DNA of 32,767 nucleotides from JBCBKL01 sp038521825 (GTDB lineage: Bacteria; Pseudomonadota; Alphaproteobacteria; Rhodobacterales; Rhodobacteraceae). The notes below the pieces were generated by a model. The model had not been told where the DNA came from and ran no database searches. It saw only the letters and a list, made by a program, of their open reading frames with translations. Position numbers and translations under genes: made by a program. Location of the stretch: contig JBCBKL010000034.1 of assembly GCA_038521825.1 (NCBI GenBank), positions 1 to 32,767 on the forward strand, read 5' to 3'. Below, piece after piece: positions 7,296 to 14,145 of this stretch (position 1 is its first letter; the number at the start of each line of letters is the position of its first letter).

Positions 7296-8117
7296 ATGGA
7301 TCACCGGAAAAACCTGATCGACACCAGCCTGCTTGCCATCCGCCGGGAAAGGGCAAAACCCGAAGCCCTGTTTCTGCAGAAGCTGGCGGCCGACGAGGTA
7401 CAGGATCGGCTGAATACAGTTAACAGATCCTTTATGCGACCCGCAGTTGTGACGCCTTTTCCGTCGGTATGGGACGGTCGTCTCGGCCCGGACGCAACCA
7501 TAATCACCGATGCCGATACGCTCGATCTGCAGTCGGAGGCGCACGATCTTGTCGTGCATAGCCTCGGGCTTCACTGGTCGAACGATCCGGTTGGGCAGCT
7601 CATCCAGTGCCGTCGCGCGCTAAATCCGGACGGCCTGCTTCTGGCCCTTACGCTTGGGGGTCAAACCCTGCACCAACTAAGAACTGCGTTGGCAGAGGCT
7701 GAGGTTGCGGAAATGGGCGGCCTATCGCCGCGCGTCGCACCGATGGGCGAGATCAGGGACCTGGGGGCACTGCTGCAACGGGCGGGGCTCGCATTGCCAG
7801 TGGCGGACTCGGCACCGATTGAAGCGCTCTACGATGACATGTGGCACCTGATGCGTGATCTGCGGGCCATGGGGGAAACAAATGTGTTGACGGGTCGTTT
7901 GCGCAAAATGTCCGGTCGGGGGTTCTTTGAGCGCGCCACCGAGATCTATCGAAACGCCTTTGGCAAAGAGAGCGGCAAAATTCGCGCAACTTTCGAAATC
8001 GTCGTGTTGACGGGGTGGTCGCCGGATGCCAGCCAACAGCAACCCCTGCGGCCCGGCTCCGCTCAGGCTCGTCTGGCTGAGGCATTGGAGAGCACCGAAA
8101 TACCGTTGTCAGATTGA
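7296..8117 (+). CDS. SAM-dependent methyltransferase, BioC/NDUFAF5-like
   Basis: A 273-aa class I methyltransferase-fold protein. Seen: an N-terminal helical segment (DEVQDRLNTVNRSF), then TPFPSVW, the SAM-fold central part (LDLQSEAHDLVVHSLGLHW, then QCRRALNPDGLLLALTLGG) and a C-terminal helical part with LMRDLRAMGETN. The layout matches the alphaproteobacterial relatives of BioC and of mitochondrial NDUFAF5, a complex I assembly factor. Motif I is weakly conserved, as in that group, so SAM use or methylation is not certain. No start other than the ATG at 7296 keeps the conserved N-terminus. hemH follows after 56 bases. Confidence 0.8.
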   Translation: MDHRKNLIDTSLLAIRRERAKPEALFLQKLAADEVQDRLNTVNRSFMRPAVVTPFPSVWDGRLGPDATIITDADTLDLQSEAHDLVVHSLGLHWSNDPVGQLIQCRRALNPDGLLLALTLGGQTLHQLRTALAEAEVAEMGGLSPRVAPMGEIRDLGALLQRAGLALPVADSAPIEALYDDMWHLMRDLRAMGETNVLTGRLRKMSGRGFFERATEIYRNAFGKESGKIRATFEIVVLTGWSPDASQQQPLRPGSAQARLAEALESTEIPLSD

Positions 8118-8173
8118 CGCGACCTAAAAACCGGTTATCTGACCAACATCGGGTAAGAAGGGACGCGCTTTTG

Positions 8174-9235
8174 ATGCTGGACTCACGAAAGACCGCTGCA
8201 AAGCCAATTCACGCGGCGGATGATCATCCGGCAATTCCTGCTGAACGGGTCGGCATTCTTCTGGCCAATCTGGGCACGCCAGACAACTACGATTACTGGT
8301 CGATGCGGCGCTATCTCAACGAATTCCTGTCAGACAGGCGTGTCATCGACTATTCCCCGTGGATCTGGCAGCCTCTGCTGCAGCTCATCATCCTGACAAA
8401 ACGGCCGTTTTCATCCGGTGCAGCCTATAAGTCGATCTGGAACAAAGAGCAGGGCGAAAGCCCATTGATGACAATCACCAAGGCGCAGACCGCGAAGATC
8501 AGAGATGCCATGCACGACCGCTACGGCGATCAGGTAATGGTCGATTTCTGCATGCGTTACGGCAATCCGTCGACCAAATCCAAAGTCAGGGAAATGACCA
8601 AGGCCGGTTGTCAAAAGATCCTGTTTTTCCCGCTGTACCCGCACTATGCCGGAGCGACTTCGGCCACTGCAAATGACCAGTTCTTTCGGGCGCTTATGGA
8701 AGAAAAGTGGCAGCCGGTGACGCGTGTCGTCGAACCGTACTTTGCCCATCCAAAGTATATTGAAGCGCTCGCACAATCCGTCGAGCGGTCCTATGCGATG
8801 ATGGAGGAAAAGCCGGACATCCTCGTCTGCTCTTACCACGGTGTGCCCAAACGATACCTGCTGGAGGGCGATCCTTATCATTGCCAGTGTCAAAAGACGA
8901 CGCGCCTTCTCAAGGAGCGGCTGGGATGGGACGACGACGCGATCTGCACGACGTTCCAGTCGCGGTTCGGGCCGGAGGAATGGCTGAAGCCCTACACTGT
9001 GGAGGAAGTGGCGCGTTTGGCGGAGACGGGTAAGAAAAAGATCGCCGTCTGCGCGCCGGCGTTTTCGGCCGACTGCATCGAGACCCTTGAAGAGATCAAC
9101 GAAGAGATCCGCGAGAGCTTTGAAGAGGCGGGCGGCGAGAGCTTTTCCTACATTCCCTGTCTCAATGACGACCGTGGCCATATCGAGGCGTTGAGCACGG
9201 TGATCGAAGAGAATCTGAAGGGCTGGTTGGACTAG
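8174..9235 (+). CDS. hemH: Ferrochelatase
   Basis: A 353-aa enzyme inserting Fe2+ into protoporphyrin IX, the last step of haem synthesis. Seen: VGILLANLGTPDNYDYWSMRRYLNEFLSDRRV near the N-terminus, YGNPST, FPLYPHYAGATSAT, the catalytic His in CSYHGVPKRY (H222), and the conserved Glu in SADCIETLEE (E303). The frame is open to a TTG at 8114, but the ATG at 8174 matches the family length and lies behind an AAGGGA. Clustered Cys residues (HCQCQK) follow the active-site His; whether an Fe–S cluster is present is not decidable here. A terminator follows within 10 bases. Confidence 0.95.
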   Translation: MLDSRKTAAKPIHAADDHPAIPAERVGILLANLGTPDNYDYWSMRRYLNEFLSDRRVIDYSPWIWQPLLQLIILTKRPFSSGAAYKSIWNKEQGESPLMTITKAQTAKIRDAMHDRYGDQVMVDFCMRYGNPSTKSKVREMTKAGCQKILFFPLYPHYAGATSATANDQFFRALMEEKWQPVTRVVEPYFAHPKYIEALAQSVERSYAMMEEKPDILVCSYHGVPKRYLLEGDPYHCQCQKTTRLLKERLGWDDDAICTTFQSRFGPEEWLKPYTVEEVARLAETGKKKIAVCAPAFSADCIETLEEINEEIRESFEEAGGESFSYIPCLNDDRGHIEALSTVIEENLKGWLD

Positions 9236-9243
9236 GTCCAGAC

Positions 9244-9276
9244 AAAAAAGGCGGCACAAACTGCGCCGCCTTCTTT
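9244..9276. terminator. Bidirectional intrinsic terminator between hemH and the small membrane protein gene
   Basis: AAGGCGGC (9248–9255) pairs perfectly with GCCGCCTT (9265–9272) around a 9-nt loop. On the minus strand the stem is followed by six T residues (9249–9244), a strong end signal for the small gene at 9293–9475. On the plus strand TTCTTT follows, which could serve hemH. Confidence 0.85.
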
Positions 9277-9292
9277 GAAATATGCAGCTGAA

Positions 9293-9475
9293 TTAGTCCG
9301 AAGCGATGGCAGCAGCCACAATTGCCAGGATGATCAGCGGCAGGATGATGCCTTGTGAAGAGCTTGTTGTGTCTTCAACGATCACAGGCGCTTCGACAAT
9401 AGGATCTTCCAGGCCACCGGCGAAGCCAGCAGTTGCAGCAGCGGTCAGGGCGGCAGCAAGAACGAGTTTCTTCAT
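9293..9475 (-). CDS. Small secreted/membrane protein of unknown function
   Basis: A 60-aa protein I cannot assign a function. It begins with a typical signal peptide (MKKLVLAAALTAAATAGFAGG; likely cut near residue 19). A short acidic linker rich in Pro, Val and Glu (LEDPIVEAPVIVEDT), a Ser run, and a hydrophobic C-terminal helix (GIILPLIILAIVAAAI) ending in SD follow. Topology would be a short periplasmic segment plus one membrane helix. The perfect GGAGG five bases before the ATG decides the start. Its own promoter, a GC-rich leader hairpin and a strong terminator suggest an abundant monocistronic mRNA of roughly 300 nt. My recollection is that similar small proteins occur next to hemH in related bacteria; this is unverified. 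Confidence 0.85.
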   Translation of the reverse strand: MKKLVLAAALTAAATAGFAGGLEDPIVEAPVIVEDTTSSSQGIILPLIILAIVAAAIASD

Positions 9476-9490
9476 ATTAACCTCCAGTTC

Positions 9491-9520
9491 GGCGCACGCG
9501 CATCGCAGCGCGCGCGCACC
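9491..9520 (-). promoter_or_regulatory. Strong GC hairpin in the leader of the small-protein mRNA
   Basis: On the minus strand GGTGCGCGCGC pairs with GCGCGTGCGCC around an 8-nt loop. This gives 11 base pairs, two of them G–U. It ends five bases before the GGAGG ribosome-binding site. It could stabilise the mRNA, control ribosome access, or be a protein-binding element. No T run follows, so it is not an intrinsic terminator. Confidence 0.65.
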
Positions 9521-9553
9521 CAAGACTTACCTCGTGTTTCTGGTTAAGCAACT

Positions 9554-9581
9554 ATCATACGGAATTGCAAACCAAGTTCAG
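9554..9581 (-). promoter_or_regulatory. Predicted promoter of the small membrane protein gene
   Basis: Minus-strand TATGAT (9559–9554) matches five of six -10 consensus positions. A weak -35-like CTGAAC lies 16 bases upstream (9581–9576). The start near 9547 would give a leader of about 70 nt containing the hairpin at 9491–9520. Confidence 0.4.
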
Positions 9582-9611
9582 GGGCTTACCGGTGGATGAG
9601 ATCCGATGTCG

Positions 9612-10226
9612 TCAAATAAGCAACACTTGCGTGCCCACTTTGGTCATCGCAAAAAGTTCCGAGATGTGCTCGTTGTAGAGACCGATACATCCGTTGGATG
9701 ACTGCCGTCCGATCTTGCGCGTATCGTGGGTGCCGTGGATCCGGTAGTAGGTCCAGCTGAGATACAGCGCATGTGTGCCCAGCGGATTGTCAGGTCCGGG
9801 TCCGATGTATTCCGGCCACTCCGGATTCCGCTTCAGCATCGAAGGCGTCGGGCGCCAGCTTGGCCCCTCTACCTTCTGAGTAACCTTTGTCCGGCCACGG
9901 CGCGTTAACTCCTCGGTCAGAGGGACGCTTGAAGGATAAAGCTTATAAACGCTTTCGTCTTCGGTCCAGAAGTGTACGGCACGGCTGTCGATATCGACCA
10001 GAATGGCGCCACTGCGCAGGTCACCAAAGTACGGCCGCCAATCAAGCGTGCGGAAGCTCGAGATGTTCCGCCGGACGCTTTCGGTTATCTCTTGTTCGCC
10101 CTGAGTGGTCGCTGCGCTGTTCACGCTGGATGTATTGGCATTGGCGATCGCGGGGGCCGCGAGTGTTGCTGCGCCGCCCAAAATAAACGCGCGCCGGTTT
10201 GTCCGGGTCTTGATCAAATTAGACAT
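9612..10226 (-). CDS. Tat-exported L,D-transpeptidase (YkuD domain)
   Basis: A 204-aa periplasmic enzyme predicted to cross-link peptidoglycan (3-3 links) or attach proteins to it. The N-terminus has a twin-arginine motif and hydrophobic stretch (NRRAFILGG to about residue 30). The catalytic domain starts near ILVDIDSRAVHFW, contains GPDNPLGTHALYLS, and ends with the signature from H164 (RIHGTH) to C180 (RQSSNGCIGLYN). A longer open frame exists, but the ATG at 10226 has GAGG upstream and puts the Tat motif at the right distance. It is divergent from a CAP-domain lipoprotein, with a second YkuD gene beyond it. Confidence 0.92.
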   Translation of the reverse strand: MSNLIKTRTNRRAFILGGAATLAAPAIANANTSSVNSAATTQGEQEITESVRRNISSFRTLDWRPYFGDLRSGAILVDIDSRAVHFWTEDESVYKLYPSSVPLTEELTRRGRTKVTQKVEGPSWRPTPSMLKRNPEWPEYIGPGPDNPLGTHALYLSWTYYRIHGTHDTRKIGRQSSNGCIGLYNEHISELFAMTKVGTQVLLI

Positions 10227-10388
10227 GGCTGCCTCGCTCGGTGATGTCCCTTGGCGGGGAATAGATATGGCGAATTGGTCGCGCTCGCAAATCAAACGAT
10301 TGTCAGGGCGGAAATACGCGGACCCCGTGTTTGAATTGCAAGGTCATGTCAGCTAAGCGTTTGCCACTGACACATACCGGAGTTCCGT

Positions 10389-10967
10389 ATGCCACGCCTC
10401 GTTGGTGCCGTCCTGTCGCTCATTCTGTTTGTCGCCGCCTGCACGCCAGCCGACCCTGTTATTGTCACGACCAACGGCGGCCAAACCCAGACAGTCTATC
10501 GGATCAAGCGTGGAGACACGGGCGATATCCAGTTCCGTATGCTCGATTCGGTCAATGCACTTCGGCGGGCTGCCGGTCAGCCAGCAGTGGAGCTTGACGC
10601 CCGCCTCAATGCTGCTGCTGCCACTCATGCGAGGGATATGTCGGTTCAGAACCGGCCTTGGCATTTCGGTTCTGACGGATCGTCGCCAATCGATCGCGTG
10701 CGGCGTGTGGGCTATACCGGCGCGTTGGTTGGAGAGAACATCTCGGAAACGTACGAGACCGAAATTGAAACTCTCGCTGCCTGGATGGATCAACCGGATA
10801 CGCGCAGGACGATCCTGTCAGGCGATGCGCGCGAGATGGGCTTTGCATGGTATCAGGAGACCAGTGGCAAGATCTGGTGGACGCTGATCATGGGAAATCC
10901 ATCGACACAACCCTTGCTGCCAGCGCCTAGCCCATCGGCACAGAACGTTCAGCCTGGTCGGGTCTGA
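10389..10967 (+). CDS. CAP-domain (SCP/PR1-like) lipoprotein
   Basis: A 192-aa predicted lipoprotein with a hydrophobic signal and lipobox FVAAC (Cys18). A CAP domain follows: LDSVNALRRAAGQPAVELDARLNAAAATHARDM, RPWHFGSDGSSP, GENISETYET, and GDAREMGFAWYQ. The His in THARDM and the Glu in GENI are the usual CAP-cavity residues. Bacterial CAP proteins occur at the envelope, but their activities are mostly unknown. CGGAG seven bases before the ATG supports the start. Its TGA stop abuts the stop of the convergent L,D-transpeptidase with no bases between. Flanking by two YkuD genes suggests a cell-wall role. Confidence 0.88.
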   Translation: MPRLVGAVLSLILFVAACTPADPVIVTTNGGQTQTVYRIKRGDTGDIQFRMLDSVNALRRAAGQPAVELDARLNAAAATHARDMSVQNRPWHFGSDGSSPIDRVRRVGYTGALVGENISETYETEIETLAAWMDQPDTRRTILSGDAREMGFAWYQETSGKIWWTLIMGNPSTQPLLPAPSPSAQNVQPGRV

Positions 10968-11468
10968 TCAAGGATTGATCTGGATCCGGGTCCCGTTGCG
11001 AACCATGGCATAGATCTCTTCCATCTCGCGATTGGTGACCGCGATGCAGCCCCACGTCCAATCGCCGCGGCTCCAGCGGAAGGGATTGGACTCACCATGG
11101 ATGAAAATGTCCCCGCCCGGTTCTTTCCCCTTCGCACGAGCCTCGGCAATATCCTTGGTATTGGGGTACGAGATACCCAGTGAAAGGTGGAATTGGCTGT
11201 TGGGATTACGTCGATCAATGAAATAGTTGCCTTCAGGCGTCTTCCCGTCACCCTCAATCGATTTGCTGCCGTTGGGCGCGAAGCCGAGATCGATATCGTA
11301 AGACTTCAGCACGCTGTCATCGTTCAACAGATACATCCGACGCGCACCTTTGTTGACGACGATGTAGGTCACGTCCGGACCATCGTAACTGCGAAATTTG
11401 CTGGATTGCGTACAGCCGCCAACCAACGCTGTGGCGGGAATGCCCCAAAGAAATTCACGTCTGATCAT
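10968..11468 (-). CDS. L,D-transpeptidase lipoprotein (YkuD domain)
   Basis: A 166-aa YkuD-family protein. Signal: RREFLWGIPATALVGGC, with a lipobox at Cys19. It could also be read as Tat-like because of the RR. The domain runs from VTYIVVNKGARRMYLL, through GDGKTPEGNYFIDRRNPNSQFHLSLGISYPN, to the catalytic signature H124 (FIHGESN) and C141 (DWTWGCIAVTN). The FIDRRNPNS pattern is that of the short ErfK-like lipoprotein group. The Shine-Dalgarno before the ATG is weak. The gene lies tail-to-tail with the CAP lipoprotein and follows terB on the same strand. Confidence 0.92.
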   Translation of the reverse strand: MIRREFLWGIPATALVGGCTQSSKFRSYDGPDVTYIVVNKGARRMYLLNDDSVLKSYDIDLGFAPNGSKSIEGDGKTPEGNYFIDRRNPNSQFHLSLGISYPNTKDIAEARAKGKEPGGDIFIHGESNPFRWSRGDWTWGCIAVTNREMEEIYAMVRNGTRIQINP

Positions 11469-11544
11469 TTGCCAGAATGCCTGCCGAACTGCCTCTTTTT
11501 CTGAGGCCTAGCACGATACGGGATTCACTGCAGCAAAGAATTGC

Positions 11545-11967
11545 CTATACAATATGCCGCGCCCGCGCACCACGTTCGATGGCTGCAGCATGTAACCGTT
11601 CGATATCCAGCTCATACCGAATTTCTTCCAATATGCGCAGCTCTGTTTCCCTCAACGTGCCATCCGCCGCGGCTACGTCGCATGCCAATGCATATGCTGT
11701 CTCGCGCAAGCGTTCCGGCAGTGCGTCACGCACCAATCCGAATAGCGCATCAAGACCGTCCTCTTGCTCAAAAAGGTCAAAAACCATCTGAGACATCATA
11801 TTCAGCCGATCGATGTCGTAGCCCGAGAACACGGGAAGGTTGTTCACCGCCGAGTTGATCTTGACCAGCTCTGCCGTCCTGATGTCTTCGTCCGAGGCCG
11901 AGACAGCGATCATAAGTGCGACCAGAGCGTCCTGCGCCGTTAGAGAAAGTGAATTATCGTCTGCCAC
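11545..11967 (-). CDS. TerB-like protein
   Basis: A 140-aa mostly helical protein resembling the TerB/tellurite-resistance fold. Seen: LTAQDALVALMIAVSASDEDIRTAELVKI at the N-terminus and ALACDVAAADGTLRETELRILEEI further on. These are two helix-turn-helix units with acidic residues suited to metal binding, as in TerB domains. The chosen start is GTG at 11967, behind AAGGA; an upstream in-frame ATG at 12015 has no matching family sequence. The other ter genes are absent, so a tellurite role is not implied. It is divergent from lysS. Confidence 0.78.
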   Translation of the reverse strand: MADDNSLSLTAQDALVALMIAVSASDEDIRTAELVKINSAVNNLPVFSGYDIDRLNMMSQMVFDLFEQEDGLDALFGLVRDALPERLRETAYALACDVAAADGTLRETELRILEEIRYELDIERLHAAAIERGARARHIV

Positions 11968-12005
11968 TGACCGCTTCCTTGTTCGCTTCAGTCTTGTCCA
12001 AATTA

Positions 12006-12034
12006 TTGACGCCATCGCGCCGGGACAATAGGTA
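12006..12034 (+). promoter_or_regulatory. Candidate lysS promoter
   Basis: TTGACG (12006–12011), a good -35, is followed after 17 bases by a poor -10-like TAGGTA (12029–12034), about 50 bases before the lysS ATG. The -35 box is convincing; the -10 is not. Confidence 0.3.
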
Positions 12035-12082
12035 CCGGCGCAATTGGGTGTAAGGCACCTTTCTCCACCTAGGGCAACAATT

Positions 12083-13660
12083 ATGACAGACGTTCTGGAC
12101 GCAGCGCTCAGCAGCAAGGCTTGGCCGTTCGAAGAGGCACGGCGCATCCTGAAACGCTATGCAGAAGCGCCGCCTGAAAAGGGGTACGTTCTGTTCGAAA
12201 CCGGATACGGCCCTTCTGGCCTGCCCCATATCGGCACATTCGGTGAGGTCGCGCGCACCACGATGGTCCGCCGCGCCTTCGAGGAAATCAGCGATATCCC
12301 GACCAAGCTGATCTGTTTCTCCGATGACATGGACGGCCTGCGCAAAGTGCCAGGAAACGTGCCAAACCAAGAACAAATGGCCGAGGATCTGCATCTACCG
12401 CTAACCAAGGTCCGCGATCCATTCGGCACCCACGATAGCTTTGGCGCACATAATAACGCCCGGCTGAACGCATTTCTGGACAGTTTCGGCTTTGAATACG
12501 AGTTCGCCTCCTCGACGGAATATTACCGAAGTGGCCGATTTGACGAGATGCTGCTGGTCGCGCTTGAGCGGTTTGACAAGATTCTCGATATCATGCTGCC
12601 GACGCTTGGCGAGGAACGGCGAGCGACCTATTCACCGTTTTTGCCAGTCAGCCCAAAGACAGGCCACGTGTTGCAAGTTCCAACGCTCGAACGAAATGTC
12701 TCCAAAGGCACAATTGTCTATGAAGAGCCGGATGGCGAGCGGGTAGAGGTCTCGGTTATCGGCGGTCACGTCAAAATGCAATGGAAGCCAGACTGGGCGA
12801 TGCGCTGGGCTGCATTGGGCGTGGATTACGAGATGTCAGGCAAGGATCTGATTGACAGTGTCACGCAGGCTTCCAAGATTTGTCGGGCACTCGGCAAGGC
12901 GCCGCCCGACACACTGACCTACGAGCTGTTCAATGACGAGCACGGGCAGAAGATCTCCAAATCGAAAGGCAATGGCCTATCGATGGAGGAATGGTTGACG
13001 TATGCGGCGCCCGAAAGCCTGCAGTACTTCATGTTCCAAAAACCCAAGACGGCAAAACGACTTTTCTTCGATGTCATCCCCAAGGCGGTTGACGAGTACC
13101 ATCAGCAACTACGGGCCTACGCCGGTCAGGATCGGGCGTCACGGTTCAACAACCCCGTCTGGCATATCCACGGGGGTGACGTGCCTAATTCAGATATGGT
13201 CGTTTCGTTCGCAATGCTGCTCAACCTGGCCAGCGTGAGCGGTGCCGAGGACAATGAAACGCTCTGGGGCTTCATGCAGCGCTATGCGCCAGAAGCTGGC
13301 CCGGAAACGCACCCCGGTCTCGATCAGGCGGCGGGCTTTGCCGTCCGGTACTACAACGACTTCGTCAAACCATCGCGCACGTTCCGTCTGCCGACTGACC
13401 CGGAACGAGAGGCGCTCGAGGCGTTGCGCGACGCTCTCAAAACCTACGATGGACCAGTCGACGACGAAGCGTTGCAATCGGTTGTCTATTCCATCGGGCG
13501 CGACAGGTTCGATCCGCTCCGAGGATGGTTTACCGCGCTTTACGAAGTTCTTCTTGGAGCCAGCCAGGGGCCGCGCTTTGGCGGGTTCATCGCGCTTTAT
13601 GGTGTCCAAGAAACCGTCGCGCTGATCGACAGGGCACTAGCTGGCGAACTGGTTGGTTAG
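12083..13660 (+). CDS. lysS: Lysyl-tRNA synthetase, class I
   Basis: A 525-aa class I LysRS, the form found in archaea, spirochaetes and many alphaproteobacteria in place of the class II enzyme. It charges tRNA-Lys with lysine. Seen: the ATP-binding HIGH-type motif at residues 49–52 (GPSGLPHIGT), FSDDMDGLRKVPGN, and the KMSKS-type loop KISKSKGNG near residue 290. SPFLPVSPKTGHVLQVP and MQWKPDWAMRW lie between them. The ATG at 12083 has AGGG nine bases upstream and gives the family N-terminus. It converges on the HU gene, with a terminator between. Confidence 0.96.
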   Translation: MTDVLDAALSSKAWPFEEARRILKRYAEAPPEKGYVLFETGYGPSGLPHIGTFGEVARTTMVRRAFEEISDIPTKLICFSDDMDGLRKVPGNVPNQEQMAEDLHLPLTKVRDPFGTHDSFGAHNNARLNAFLDSFGFEYEFASSTEYYRSGRFDEMLLVALERFDKILDIMLPTLGEERRATYSPFLPVSPKTGHVLQVPTLERNVSKGTIVYEEPDGERVEVSVIGGHVKMQWKPDWAMRWAALGVDYEMSGKDLIDSVTQASKICRALGKAPPDTLTYELFNDEHGQKISKSKGNGLSMEEWLTYAAPESLQYFMFQKPKTAKRLFFDVIPKAVDEYHQQLRAYAGQDRASRFNNPVWHIHGGDVPNSDMVVSFAMLLNLASVSGAEDNETLWGFMQRYAPEAGPETHPGLDQAAGFAVRYYNDFVKPSRTFRLPTDPEREALEALRDALKTYDGPVDDEALQSVVYSIGRDRFDPLRGWFTALYEVLLGASQGPRFGGFIALYGVQETVALIDRALAGELVG

Positions 13661-13666
13661 GGCATT

Positions 13667-13694
13667 AAAAAAGGGCCGCGTAAAGCGACCCTTT
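13667..13694 (-). terminator. Intrinsic terminator of the HU gene
   Basis: On the minus strand AAAGGGTCGC pairs with GCGGCCCTTT around a TTTAC loop, with one mismatch. A run of T residues follows. It lies just past the HU stop at 13714. The same hairpin on the plus strand ends in CTTTGAT and could weakly end lysS transcripts. Confidence 0.8.
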
Positions 13695-13713
13695 GATCAG
13701 TCTGGAGGTTAAG

Positions 13714-14001
13714 TCAGCCGTTCACGCTGTCTTTGAGGGCCTTTGCGATCGTCATTTTGACAACCTTGTCAGCCTCTTTTTTGAACTGTTCGCCGGTGGC
13801 CGGGTTGCGCACCATGCGCTCGGGCCGCTCGCGGCAATAAATCTTCCCAACTCCGGGCAGGGTCACTGCTCCGCCGGCGGCGACTTCGCGCGTGATCACG
13901 CCTGTGATCGCATCCAGCGCGGCGCCTGCCGTCTTTTTGTCAGCGTCCATCTCTTCGGCCAGCGCGGCGACGAGTTGGGTCTTGGTCATGGGTTTTGCCA
14001 T
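13714..14001 (-). CDS. HU-family DNA-binding protein
   Basis: A 95-aa nucleoid protein. Seen: MTKTQLVAALAEEMDADKKTAGAALDAITGVI as the helical dimerisation part, then GGAVTLPGVGKIYCRERPERMVRNPATGE. The last segment replaces the usual GFGxFxxxxRxxRxGRNPxTG and carries the DNA-intercalating RNPATG arm. The end VVKMTIAKALKDSV is typical. Replacement of the usual Phe-rich saddle by KIYCRERPERM marks a divergent HU variant; IHF seems less likely. The ATG at 13999–14001 has AGGAG ten bases upstream. It has its own promoter and terminator. Confidence 0.9.
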   Translation of the reverse strand: MAKPMTKTQLVAALAEEMDADKKTAGAALDAITGVITREVAAGGAVTLPGVGKIYCRERPERMVRNPATGEQFKKEADKVVKMTIAKALKDSVNG

Positions 14002-14048
14002 TTGTATGGTCTCCTTCGTCCGCCCGAAGTGTTGGGCCTCATTTCGAG

Positions 14049-14078
14049 ATTGTAACGGAATGTTGTTGATCAACACAA
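14049..14078 (-). promoter_or_regulatory. Predicted promoter of the HU gene
   Basis: Minus-strand TTGTGT (14078–14073), an 18-base spacer and TACAAT (14054–14049; five of six -10 positions match). The predicted start near 14042 gives a leader of about 40 nt. A perfect palindrome (14064–14075) covers the spacer next to the -35. Confidence 0.5.
14064..14075. promoter_or_regulatory. Perfect 12-bp palindrome in the HU promoter (possible operator)
   Basis: TGTTGATCAACA reads the same on both strands. It lies between the predicted -35 and -10 boxes of the HU gene, touching the -35, where a bound protein would block polymerase. The binding protein is not known. Confidence 0.45.
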
Positions 14079-14145
14079 CGGATAGTGGGGTTCCACCAAG
14101 CAAAAACAGGCGTTTTTTCTGCTTTTTTTGTCGATTTACGCTGGG

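Noticed and set aside
8411..9259. Minus-strand open frame of 282 aa
   Set aside because: Antisense to hemH and runs through the terminator; no recognisable domain.
11489..11505. GCCTC–TTTTTCT–GAGGC hairpin between terB and the L,D-transpeptidase
   Set aside because: Short stem without a following T run in either direction; not reported as a terminator.
11545..11967. Possible tellurite-resistance (ter) system
   Set aside because: Only a lone TerB-like protein; no terC, terD or other ter genes nearby.
14099..14129. A/T-rich imperfect hairpin followed by T residues on the plus strand, between HU and amn
   Set aside because: No plus-strand gene ends here, and on the minus strand no T run follows, so it is not a useful terminator call for amn.
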